From an uncultured Campylobacter sp. (lineage in GTDB: Bacteria > Campylobacterota > Campylobacteria > Campylobacterales > Campylobacteraceae), in the NCBI GenBank assembly GCA_937965895.1, contig CALCKS010000005.1, forward strand, positions 1 to 12,381: DNA of 12,381 nt. Reading direction: 5' to 3'. A program made the position numbers and the translations under genes. The notes under the pieces were generated by a model, which saw only the letters and a list, made by a program, of their open reading frames with translations, did not search any database and was not told the origin of the DNA. This document shows, piece after piece, positions 1 through 6,420 of this stretch; the stretch's first letter is position 1; the number at the start of each line of letters is the position of its first letter.

Positions 1-806
1 ACGCCGCGAAGCTTGTTTACCACTAGCGTCGCAAGCGCCTCGCCCTCGATATCTTCAGCGATTATTAGTAGCGGCTTGCCCGTTTTTTGGATCTGCTCAA
101 GCACAGGCAACAAGTCTTTTAAATTTGTAATCTTCTTATCAAATAGCAATATAAATGGATTGCTTAGCTCAACCTGCATCTTTTCGGCGTTTGTGATGAA
201 GTATGGGCTTAGATATCCGCGGTCAAACTGCATACCCTCGACCACGTTTAGCTCGTCGTGGATAGATTTTGCTTCCTCGACGGTAATGACGCCGTCTTTG
301 CCGACTTTTTCCATCGCGTCAGCGATCAGTCCGCCGATAGCAGAGTCAGAATTTGCCGAGATAGTGGCTACTTGCGCGATCTCTTTTTTATCGGTTACTT
401 TGCGCGATAGGCTTTTTAGCTCGGCGATTATAGCTGCGGCCTCTTTATCCATACCGCGTTTTACCTCGACCGGATTTGCGCCTGCGGTGATGTTTCTTAA
501 GCCCTCTTTAAAGATAGAGTGCGCCAAAACCGTAGCTGTAGTCGTACCGTCGCCAGCCTCGTCGTTTGTTTTGCTAGCGACCTCTTTTACTAGGCCTGCG
601 CCCATGTTTTCTAGAGCGTCTTTTAGCTCGACCTCTTTAGCTACGCTCACGCCGTCTTTTGTGATCGCTGGAGCGCCGAAGCTCTTTTGCACTAGCACGT
701 TTCTGCCGCGAGGCCCCATCGTTACTTTTACAGCGTCGTTTAGTTTTCTAACGCCTTCGTATAGTCTATTTCTAGCCTCGTCTGAAAAAAATATCTCTTT
801 TGCCAT
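1..806 (-). CDS. groEL: Chaperonin GroEL, N-terminal part (gene runs off the left edge)
   Basis: This is the 60-kDa chaperonin that folds proteins inside a double seven-membered ring closed by GroES, using ATP in the cytoplasm. Only the first 268 codons lie in the window; the usual length is about 545. The protein begins MAKEIFFSDEARNRLYEGV. It shows the phosphate-binding TMGPRGRNV stretch (about residues 29-37), DGVSVAKE (about 51-58) and the ATPase motif GDGTTTATVLA (about 85-95), whose Asp86 corresponds to the catalytic Asp87 of E. coli. The ATG at 806 has AAGGA upstream (813-817). It follows groES with a 21-bp gap, so the two form the usual groES-groEL operon. An open frame on the opposite strand (13-1080) is only its antisense shadow. 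Identification is by clear family sequence. Confidence 0.98.
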   Translation of the reverse strand, partial: MAKEIFFSDEARNRLYEGVRKLNDAVKVTMGPRGRNVLVQKSFGAPAITKDGVSVAKEVELKDALENMGAGLVKEVASKTNDEAGDGTTTATVLAHSIFKEGLRNITAGANPVEVKRGMDKEAAAIIAELKSLSRKVTDKKEIAQVATISANSDSAIGGLIADAMEKVGKDGVITVEEAKSIHDELNVVEGMQFDRGYLSPYFITNAEKMQVELSNPFILLFDKKITNLKDLLPVLEQIQKTGKPLLIIAEDIEGEALATLVVNKLRG

Positions 807-827
807 TTTTATTCCTTTAAATTTAGA

Positions 828-1088
828 TTATTTTAAAACGCCTAAAACGTCTTCGACTTTTAGAACCAAATACGTCTTGCCGTCAAGCACGACCTCGGTG
901 CCGCCGTATTTTGCGAAAACTACGCTATCGCCCACGCTCACACCTTCTACTTCGCTTGATACCGCCAAAACCTTGCCGCTTAAAGGTTTTTCTTTTGCAT
1001 TATCGGGTATAATGATGCCAGAAGCGGTCGTTTTGACGTCCTCGAGACGCTCGACTAAGACTCGTTTGCCTAACGGTTGAAAATTCAT
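828..1088 (-). CDS. groES: Co-chaperonin GroES
   Basis: This 86-residue heptameric lid of the GroEL chamber has normal length for epsilon-type GroES. It begins MNFQPLGKRVLVERLED. The mobile loop that docks on GroEL is TTASGIIIPDNAKEKP (about residues 20-35). The roof and core follow with VGDSVVFAKYGGTEV, and the end is KVEDVLGVLK. The ATG at 1088 is preceded by AAAGGAT (ribosome binding site core 1095-1099, 6 nt away). It is the first gene of the groESL operon, under the consensus promoter at 1148-1176 and the CIRCE operator at 1120-1146. HrcA-type heat-shock control is therefore expected. Confidence 0.98.
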   Translation of the reverse strand: MNFQPLGKRVLVERLEDVKTTASGIIIPDNAKEKPLSGKVLAVSSEVEGVSVGDSVVFAKYGGTEVVLDGKTYLVLKVEDVLGVLK

Positions 1089-1119
1089 GATTCATCCTTT
1101 ATGGTTTGATTTTACTTTT

Positions 1120-1146
1120 TTAGCACTCTTTTGTTTTGAGTGATGA
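1120..1146. promoter_or_regulatory. CIRCE element, HrcA operator
   Basis: The left arm TTAGCACTC (1120-1128) matches the CIRCE arm exactly. A 9-nt spacer (1129-1137) has the canonical length. The right arm GAGTGATGA (1138-1146) matches GAGTGCTAA at 7 of 9 positions. The element overlaps the predicted transcription start of groESL, the normal placement for HrcA repression. HrcA itself is not encoded in the window. Confidence 0.85.
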
Positions 1147-1147
1147 A

Positions 1148-1176
1148 ATTATAGTCAAATTTTTAGAATTTGTCAA
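1148..1176 (-). promoter_or_regulatory. Consensus sigma-70 promoter of groESL
   Basis: Read on the minus strand, TTGACA (1176-1171) and TATAAT (1153-1148) match the sigma-70 consensus in all 12 positions with a 17-bp spacer. Transcription would start near 1141, inside the CIRCE element, giving a leader of about 50 nt before groES. A perfect -35 box is notable because Campylobacter promoters usually lack a conserved -35. Such a strong promoter fits a gene held down by a repressor and released by heat. Confidence 0.85.
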
Positions 1177-1207
1177 TGAATTAGCTAAAATTCTTAACAA
1201 GTCTTAG

Positions 1208-1213
1208 TATAAT
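1208..1213 (+). promoter_or_regulatory. Probable -10 box for the AsmA-like gene
   Basis: TATAAT lies 47 bp before the ATG at 1261. T/A-rich DNA lies upstream and there is no good -35, the usual look of a Campylobacter sigma-70 promoter. A ribosome binding site, AAGGA, is at 1250-1254 with 6 nt to the start. This promoter diverges from groESL inside the 172-bp region 1089-1260. Confidence 0.6.
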
Positions 1214-1260
1214 CGGCTCAAGTTTCATAATAAAATTAAACTAAATATAAAGGATAAACG

Positions 1261-3858
1261 ATGAAAATTTTAGGCGCCCTGCTCGGACTGGTTTTTGCTT
1301 TGCTTATCGCGGCTTACGTCGCGGCCTTTACGGATTTTGGCAACGGTTTTATTAAACCGTATGCCCAAAATTTGATCAAAGAAAAAAGCGGATTTGACGT
1401 CAAATTTGACAAATTTCAGATCCGTCCGACGAGTGTAGATATCGTAGCGAACGTAAACGGCGAGATCGCGGCGAACGTAAACGGCGGGCTTTCTATTTTC
1501 TCGCAAAGCCTCGATCTAAAATACGACGTCGCCGTTAGCGATCTAAAAAGCCTGGGCGTCAAACTAAACGAAGCGATGAAAATCTCAGGCATCGCAAAGG
1601 GCAAATTTAGCGATTTCACCGCTAGCGGAGTAGGCCAAATGCTAGGCTCAAACGTTAGCTTTGATGCAAATTTAAAAGACTACAAGCCACTTTCTTTAAA
1701 GCTCGACGCCAAAAATTTACAAGTAGAAAAGGCTCTAGCGCTAGCCGGCCAGCCTATCTACGCGCGCGGTAAAATCTCAGCCGTCGCAAATATCGTAGAA
1801 AGCGGCGGCAAACCAAACGGCACCGCAAACATCGATATCTTGGACGTCAAAACAGACAACGCGCTAATCGCAAAAGATTTTAATGTCACCCTGCCGTCAA
1901 ATTTCGCCGCAAACGGCAAAATCGTAGCCGATGTCAAAGACGGCATCGTAAACGCCAAAAGCGCGGTAATCACGCCGCTAGCCACGATCGGCAGCGACAA
2001 GACGATCTACGATCCAAACTCAAACACCCTAAGCAGCGACGTCAAGCTCATCGTGGACGATCTGGCCAAATTTGAGCCCGTCGTGGGGCAAAAGCTTAGC
2101 GGCGCGTTTAAAGCAAACGGCAACGTCATAGCCACGGCAGGCGAGCTAAAAAACTTCGACGTCAAGGTTGAAGGCTTTGGCGGTAACGTCGATGCGGTGC
2201 TAAACGGCGGCAAACTCATCGCCAAAATCAGCTCGCTAAAGCTTGACGAACTCGTTAAAATCGCCGCTTTCCCGGCATTTGTCGGCGGAACAATCAGCGG
2301 CGAAGCAGTGCTAAACGATGTGCACAACACGCAAAATATCTCGGGCTCGATTAAGCTCGCCACCAAAAACGCGCGGCTAAACCCGGCCGAGCTAAAACAG
2401 GTCGCAAAGGAGATAAATTTAAGCAAACCTCTTACCTTTGAACTAAACGCAAACGCCGACGTTGCAAGCTCAAAAGCCAAATTTGATGCCGCTCTAAACT
2501 CCGAGCTTTTAAAGCTAAAAAGCCTAAGCGGCGTTTACGGACTGGATGATAAAAACGCGGACGTCAAATTTGACGCGGGTATCGATGATCTGGGTAAATT
2601 TGAAGAGCTAATCGGCAAAAAACTATCGGGCAAAGTGGACGTCAAAGGCGCAGCAAAACTTGCAAAGGGCGCGCTTAGCGAGCTAGATCTAAACGCAAAC
2701 GCTCTAGGCGGCAAGATAGACGCGAACCTAAAAAGCGAAAAACTTACGGCAAATTTAAGCGCGCTTTCGCTCAAAGACGCATTTACGCTGGCTGCGCTGC
2801 CAAACTACGCCGACGCCGTGATCGACGGAACGGTAAACCTAAGCGGACTGGATCCGAAAAATCTCAGCGGTACGGCTAAATTTATCGTCAAAAACGGAAT
2901 AGTAAATAGCACAGTCGTAGCAAAAGAACTAGATAAGCGCTTCCCAAGCGGCACGAAATTTGACGCTAACGTGGATGTCGCTATAAACGCCGGCAAGGCT
3001 AAATTTGACGCGGTAGCAAACCTCGTCTCAAACGCAAACAAGAACCTAATCGCGCTAAAAAATCTAAAAGGCGACTACGAGCTTGAAAGCGGCTCGGCGA
3101 AGGCGGACTTTGAGCTTAGCATAAAAGAGTTAAAAGAGATCGAGTTTTTGGTCGGACGACCGCTTTACGGGCCTTTGCTGATTATCGGCGACGCGACGAA
3201 AACGGGCGAAAAGCTAAGCGCAAACGTAAATTCGCGACTCTTTAACGGCGATCTTAAGGCGGTCTTAAAAGACGATATCCTAAACGCAAATTTAAAGAGC
3301 TTCACCGCCAAAGGCCTCACCGACTTTTTGGGTCTCTCGCACGTCTACGACGGCACCGGCGATATGACGATGGATTATAATCTCGCCTCGCAAAAAGGTA
3401 AATTTGACGTTGCCGTAAATGACGGCAAGCTTGCAAAGACCGATTTTACCGAGCAGGTAAGGACCTTCACGGGACGCGACATAACAAGCGAAATCTACAA
3501 AAACAGCAAAATAAAAGGTACGATAAACAAAAACCTCATCGACTTTAACGCCGATATGAACGCGACTAGAAGCCGAGTCTGGGTAACTAGCGGCAAATAC
3601 GATATGGCGACCAAGGCCGTAAACGTGCCGATCAAGATGAACTACGAAAAAACCGACATCGACATCACCGTCACGGGCACCAGCGACAACCCGAAATACA
3701 CGATCGGCTCGGACTACCTAAGGGGCAAGGCGGTTAAGGAGCTGGATAGATTTTTGGATAAGAAATTCGGCAAAGACGACGAAAACGGCACCACGGGCGA
3801 TGCGAAAAAAGACGCCAAAAAAGATGCGATAAAAGGGCTTATAAAGGGGCTGTTTTAG
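1261..3858 (+). CDS. AsmA/DUF748-like envelope protein with one N-terminal membrane anchor
   Basis: The 865-residue protein has one N-terminal hydrophobic segment (about residues 3-23, KILGALLGL onward), then a long beta-rich region expected in the periplasm. The architecture (N-terminal anchor, DFGNGFIKPY, repeated beta modules, a final conserved part with TFTGRDITSEIY near 735-746) resembles the AsmA/DUF748 superfamily. Members of that group are large inner-membrane-anchored proteins linked to outer-membrane assembly or lipid transport. Four related modules begin near residues 85, 260, 440 and 618. Three bacterial N-glycosylation sequons are present: DFNVT (206-210), EINLS (384-388) and DMNAT (765-769). 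The C-terminus is lysine-rich (DAKKDAKKDAIKGLIKGLF). The ATG has AAGGA six bases upstream. The gene stands alone, divergent from groESL and convergent with the Sel1 genes. Assignment to the superfamily is inferred from layout and composition, so the exact function is unknown. Confidence 0.75.
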   Translation: MKILGALLGLVFALLIAAYVAAFTDFGNGFIKPYAQNLIKEKSGFDVKFDKFQIRPTSVDIVANVNGEIAANVNGGLSIFSQSLDLKYDVAVSDLKSLGVKLNEAMKISGIAKGKFSDFTASGVGQMLGSNVSFDANLKDYKPLSLKLDAKNLQVEKALALAGQPIYARGKISAVANIVESGGKPNGTANIDILDVKTDNALIAKDFNVTLPSNFAANGKIVADVKDGIVNAKSAVITPLATIGSDKTIYDPNSNTLSSDVKLIVDDLAKFEPVVGQKLSGAFKANGNVIATAGELKNFDVKVEGFGGNVDAVLNGGKLIAKISSLKLDELVKIAAFPAFVGGTISGEAVLNDVHNTQNISGSIKLATKNARLNPAELKQVAKEINLSKPLTFELNANADVASSKAKFDAALNSELLKLKSLSGVYGLDDKNADVKFDAGIDDLGKFEELIGKKLSGKVDVKGAAKLAKGALSELDLNANALGGKIDANLKSEKLTANLSALSLKDAFTLAALPNYADAVIDGTVNLSGLDPKNLSGTAKFIVKNGIVNSTVVAKELDKRFPSGTKFDANVDVAINAGKAKFDAVANLVSNANKNLIALKNLKGDYELESGSAKADFELSIKELKEIEFLVGRPLYGPLLIIGDATKTGEKLSANVNSRLFNGDLKAVLKDDILNANLKSFTAKGLTDFLGLSHVYDGTGDMTMDYNLASQKGKFDVAVNDGKLAKTDFTEQVRTFTGRDITSEIYKNSKIKGTINKNLIDFNADMNATRSRVWVTSGKYDMATKAVNVPIKMNYEKTDIDITVTGTSDNPKYTIGSDYLRGKAVKELDRFLDKKFGKDDENGTTGDAKKDAKKDAIKGLIKGLF
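1513..3360 (+). repeat. Four degenerate repeat modules of about 180 codons in the AsmA-like gene
   Basis: Related blocks recur at about residues 85, 260, 440 and 618. Block 2 has DDLAKFEPVVGQKLSG, block 3 has DDLGKFEELIGKKLSG, and block 4 has KELKEIEFLVGRPLYG. Each is followed some 45 residues later by a L-x-A-x-(L/I)-S/K-(S/A)-(L/F) strand and then by a short helix such as LDELVKIAAFPAF or LKDAFTLAALPNY. Block 1 (SDLKSLGVKLNEAMKISG) is the most divergent. The spacing of 175-180 residues suggests internal duplication of a beta-repeat unit. Confidence 0.55.
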
Positions 3859-3860
3859 GT

Positions 3861-4214
3861 AAATTTGAACTAAGCGCGGTGTTAAATTTGACGCCGAATT
3901 TGAGTAAAATAAGTTCGGTAAGTGCGGCAAATTTAAGCTGGAGCTTGCTTGCTCTGCGCGTCAAATTTGAGCTGCTGCTCGGCTAAATTTGACCGCTCGG
4001 CTCGGCGGTTAAATTTACGATTTGCTGGGCGGCAAATTTGGAAGCGGCCTTGCGGTCGCCAAATTTGGACTTTGCTACTCAAATTTGCGGCTTGGACTTA
4101 GAGGTTGCAAATTTAGCTTAACGTCAAATTTGACACGCTATTTCGCCGTTAAATTTAAACTTCAGAGAGTTAAACCAGATCAAATTTGATTTTACCGAGC
4201 GAGACGACAAATTT
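3861..4214. repeat. Non-coding array of AAATTT words
   Basis: Fourteen AAATTT hexamers start at 3861, 3884, 3929, 3963, 3985, 4011, 4034, 4061, 4081, 4109, 4126, 4151, 4182 and 4209. GAATTT occurs at 3896 and, just outside, at 4235. Spacing is 17-45 bp, mostly 20-28. Most copies extend to CAAATTTG or TCAAATTTGA. The sequence between copies is GC-rich and not repeated. No reading frame with codon-like content is visible. AAATTT is one form of the RAATTY motif methylated by CtsM in C. jejuni. The function is not known from sequence. Confidence 0.8.
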
Positions 4215-4324
4215 AATTCAGACATTATTCAAACGAATTTTGTGGCGATAGGTACGCGGTATGCTTTAAAAGACACCCTAGCAAAGCCAAAATAGTAAAT
4301 TTTAAATGATAGAAGTTTTAGAAG

Positions 4325-4391
4325 CTGGCGCTCCGCAAAGCCTGGAGCCAAATCAAGCTCGTCCATAACGGCGAGTGAGCTCTGCTCGCCG
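4325..4391. other. Two possible hairpins in the gene-free stretch 3859-4436
   Basis: After the AAATTT array the stretch continues without a gene to 4436. It holds a perfect 7-bp inverted repeat, CGGCGAG (4369-4375) and CTCGCCG (4385-4391), with a 9-nt loop. It also holds an imperfect one, TGGCGCTCC near 4325-4333 against GGAGCCA near 4344-4350. Neither is followed by a T-run, so they are not clear terminators. They could be a structured end of a transcript or relics. Confidence 0.35.
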
Positions 4392-4414
4392 CATTTACGC
4401 CACGCCAGACAATC

Positions 4415-4438
4415 AAAATCTAGCGAGGCGCAGATTTT
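4415..4438. terminator. Candidate bidirectional intrinsic terminator between convergent operons
   Basis: AAAATCT (4415-4421) pairs with AGATTTT (4432-4438). Inside, GCG (4423-4425) pairs with CGC (4429-4431) around a 3-nt loop, with one bulged base. On the plus strand a T-rich run follows (ATTTTGTTTTTTT, from 4439), which suits termination of transcripts coming from the AsmA-like gene. On the minus strand the stem includes the stop codon of the last Sel1 gene and ends in TTTT. It lies where two convergent transcription units meet. Confidence 0.55.
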
Positions 4439-5066
4439 ATTTTGTTTTTTTAACGAGCTCTCTAAATTTAACGCAGCCTTCCGTATATCCGTAGTCGCAA
4501 GAGATCCCGTAAATATCCATCGCTTTTTTCATATCCTGTTCGCTCTTTTCGTATCCTTGCGCGAGCATATAGCAGCCTTGCGAGTCTTTGTGGTCGCAGG
4601 CTAGCGAGTAGTATTTGCGGACTTTTTGCGGATCTTTTTCGCCGCCGTATTCGCCGTTGTGATGAGCAGCCGCCCTATAGCACGCCTCGCCGACTCCGCC
4701 CTCGCAGGCCTTTTCATAAAGCGCCACCGCCTTTTCGTAGTCTACCTGAGAGATTTGCCACAGTATGGTGCCCTCGTACACCGCGGCTACGGCCGTGCAG
4801 CCGTCCATGTCGCCCATATCGCAGGCCTTTTTATATAGCGCAAAGGTCTTTTTGCCGCCGTCATCGTCGTTATATGAGAGCCCCTGCTCGCCCAAAAACG
4901 CCGCCATATAGCAGCCGGCGGCATTTTTATCGTCGTTGCAAGATTTTTCAAACAGTTGCGCGCTGTTTTCGAAGTCTGATTTTTTTAGATAAATTTTCGT
5001 AGCTTGTTCAAAATTCCCGCCAAAGGCCGCCGCCGCTAAAAACGCAGCTAGAATAATCTTTTTCAA
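4437..5066 (-). CDS. Secreted Sel1-like repeat protein, Hcp type (third of three)
   Basis: The 209-residue protein has a signal peptide (MKKIILAAFLAAAAFGG) and then alpha/alpha Sel1-like repeats of about 36-40 residues. Each repeat carries a cysteine pair: C43/C52 (eight residues between), then C82/C90, C121/C129, C157/C165 and C190/C198 (seven between). Typical units are YEKACEGGVGEACY and LACDHKDSQGCY. Disulfide-stapled Sel1 repeats are the mark of the Helicobacter cysteine-rich (Hcp) family of periplasmic or secreted proteins, which are protein-binding scaffolds. The start is TTG at 5066 behind a very strong AGGAGGA. The only ATG nearby (5071) runs straight into a stop. A 9-bp gap separates it from the previous paralogue. 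The binding partner is unknown. Confidence 0.9.
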   Translation of the reverse strand: MKKIILAAFLAAAAFGGNFEQATKIYLKKSDFENSAQLFEKSCNDDKNAAGCYMAAFLGEQGLSYNDDDGGKKTFALYKKACDMGDMDGCTAVAAVYEGTILWQISQVDYEKAVALYEKACEGGVGEACYRAAAHHNGEYGGEKDPQKVRKYYSLACDHKDSQGCYMLAQGYEKSEQDMKKAMDIYGISCDYGYTEGCVKFRELVKKTK

Positions 5067-5077
5067 CGCATCCTCCT
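5063..5077 (-). promoter_or_regulatory. Strong ribosome binding site with TTG start and overlapping three-codon ORF
   Basis: The minus strand reads AGGAGGA (5077-5071), then ATGCG, then the TTG start at 5066. The Shine-Dalgarno overlaps the TAG stop of the upstream paralogue. An ATG at 5071 opens the mini-frame ATG-CGT-TGA, whose stop overlaps the TTG start. The TTG frame is preferred because only it gives the signal peptide and full domain. Confidence 0.6.
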
Positions 5078-5723
5078 ATTTGCTAAATTTTTTAGATTTG
5101 GCGCAGCCGCGACCAAGGCCGTTTTCGCAAGCAAGACCGTAATATTTCGCCGCCTCGGCGCTATTTTTAGGCGTTCCGTCGCCTGACTCGTAGATATCGG
5201 CCGCGTTGTAGCAGCCCTCGGCCTCTCTCGCTTCGCAGGCTAGTTTATAGTATTTTAGCGCATCGGCGAATTTTGAGGCGCTATCGTGCTTCTTAGCTAT
5301 CATTAGGCAAGCCTCCCCGTCTTTGCTCTCGCATGCTTTTTCATAAAATTCAGCCGATTTTTCCGTGTCGTCCTGTTCTACGACAAAATTGTCATTTGAC
5401 GGTGTAGAGTCGTAAAAATCGCCCGCCGCCGAGCAAGCTTTAGCGTAGCCAAGATCGCAAGCGCTTTTATAAAGCTCAAAAACTTCGCCGTTTATTCGCG
5501 CATACTCCTCATCGTCTTTTAGGTCGTATGTTTGATATGCTTTTAGCTGCGCGGCTATGTAGCAACCTACGGCGTTTTTATCCTCGCGGCACGACTTTTC
5601 GTAGAGTTTGGGCACGTTTTTATCGCCCATATCTTGTAGGTATTTTTTAGTAGCGATTTCAAAATTCGTCTGCGCGGCCGCCAATCCGGCTAAAATCAAA
5701 ACAAGATAAATTTTCCTAAACAT
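5076..5723 (-). CDS. Secreted Sel1-like repeat protein, Hcp type (second of three)
   Basis: The 215-residue paralogue of its two neighbours begins with the signal peptide MFRKIYLVLILAGLAAAQ. Five cysteine pairs sit at C45/C54 (eight residues between), C89/C97, C131/C139, C163/C171 and C199/C207 (seven between), the same order and spacing as in both neighbours. Repeat units include YEKSCREDKNAVGCY, YKSACDLGYAKACS and YKLACEAREAEGCY. Longer linkers after the first and second pairs (for example STPSNDNFVVEQDD) set it apart. It ends lysine-rich (AKSKKFSK). The ATG at 5723 has AAGGAG overlapping the stop of the preceding gene. It is expected in the periplasm or outside the cell as a protein-interaction scaffold; the partner is not known. 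Confidence 0.9.
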   Translation of the reverse strand: MFRKIYLVLILAGLAAAQTNFEIATKKYLQDMGDKNVPKLYEKSCREDKNAVGCYIAAQLKAYQTYDLKDDEEYARINGEVFELYKSACDLGYAKACSAAGDFYDSTPSNDNFVVEQDDTEKSAEFYEKACESKDGEACLMIAKKHDSASKFADALKYYKLACEAREAEGCYNAADIYESGDGTPKNSAEAAKYYGLACENGLGRGCAKSKKFSK

Positions 5724-5732
5724 AGCGGCTCC

Positions 5733-6368
5733 TTATTTTTTGTTTTTATAAAGTTTTCTAAAATCGGCGCAAGCTCCCCTAGAGCCGTAGTCGCAAGCCA
5801 GCCCGTAAAAATCCATCGCCTTTGTCGCGTCTTTTTTTATGCCCTCGCCCCTTTCGTACATATCAGCTAGCGCGTGGCAGCCGCTCGCGTCCTCGTACTT
5901 GCACGCGGTTTCGTAAAATTTAGACGCTTTGGCTAAATTTTGCTCGGTGCCCCCGCTGTTATAGTCGTAGTATCCGGCCACTCTCGTGCACGCGGCGCCT
6001 ACTTTGCCCTCGCAAGCTTTTTCGTGAAATTTCATCGCTTTTTTATAGTCGGTTTCCTGCCCGGCCTGTCCGTTTTCGTAGATATCGCCTAGAGATTTGC
6101 ATCCGTCCATATCTCCAGCATCGCAAGCTTTTGAAAACTGCTCGAAGCCTTTTGCTTCGTTAGAGTTTTGCGAATAGGCGTTGATGTTTATAAAGCCCGC
6201 AGCATAGCAGCCTACGATATTTTTCTCCTCGTAACAAGACTTCTCAAAGAGCTTTAAGGCGTTGTCGTAGTTGTTTTGAGCTAGCTCCGCGCTCGCCTCC
6301 TCGAAAGCAGGCACGGCGGCAAAGGCCGCAGACGCCAAAAAAGCGGCGCAAACGATTTTCTTTAGCAT
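5733..6368 (-). CDS. Secreted Sel1-like repeat protein, Hcp type (first of three)
   Basis: The 211-residue protein has the signal peptide MLKKIVCAAFLASAAFA. Cys7 lies inside this and is not in a lipobox, so it is not a lipoprotein. Five cysteine pairs follow: C45/C54 (eight residues between), C82/C90, C119/C127, C156/C164 and C192/C200 (seven between). Units such as FEKSCYEEKNIVGCY and KACDAGDMDGC are nearly shared with the third paralogue (KACDMGDMDGC), which points to gene duplication. YERGEGIKKD is a classic Sel1 consensus stretch. The ATG at 6368 has AAGGA at 6375-6379. A 52-bp gap separates it from the Nudix gene upstream. I see no good promoter there, so it may be read through from the M23-mgtE-Nudix genes. 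Confidence 0.9.
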   Translation of the reverse strand: MLKKIVCAAFLASAAFAAVPAFEEASAELAQNNYDNALKLFEKSCYEEKNIVGCYAAGFININAYSQNSNEAKGFEQFSKACDAGDMDGCKSLGDIYENGQAGQETDYKKAMKFHEKACEGKVGAACTRVAGYYDYNSGGTEQNLAKASKFYETACKYEDASGCHALADMYERGEGIKKDATKAMDFYGLACDYGSRGACADFRKLYKNKK

Positions 6369-6420
6369 TTGTTTTCCTTAAATTTGATTATTTTTCGCGA
6401 AATCTAAAATTTGACGCAAA

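Noticed and set aside
13..1080. 355-residue open frame on the plus strand
   Set aside because: It is antisense to groEL and groES, which are unmistakable on the minus strand, and its protein is a Ser/Thr/Phe-rich mirror with no family resemblance.
3718..3930. 70-residue minus-strand frame at the end of the AsmA-like gene
   Set aside because: It mostly overlaps the coding end of that gene in antisense and shows no domain or convincing start.
3861..4214. CRISPR-like or tandem repeat array
   Set aside because: The shared word is only 6-10 bases and mostly self-complementary, spacing varies from 17 to 45 bp, and no cas genes are near.
4369..4391. 7-bp GC hairpin taken as the terminator of the Sel1 genes
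   Set aside because: No T-run follows on either strand; the stem at 4415-4438 fits better.
5733..6368. Cys7 of the first Sel1 protein as a lipoprotein cysteine
   Set aside because: It is too close to the N-terminus and lacks a lipobox; an ordinary cleavage site (AFA) follows.
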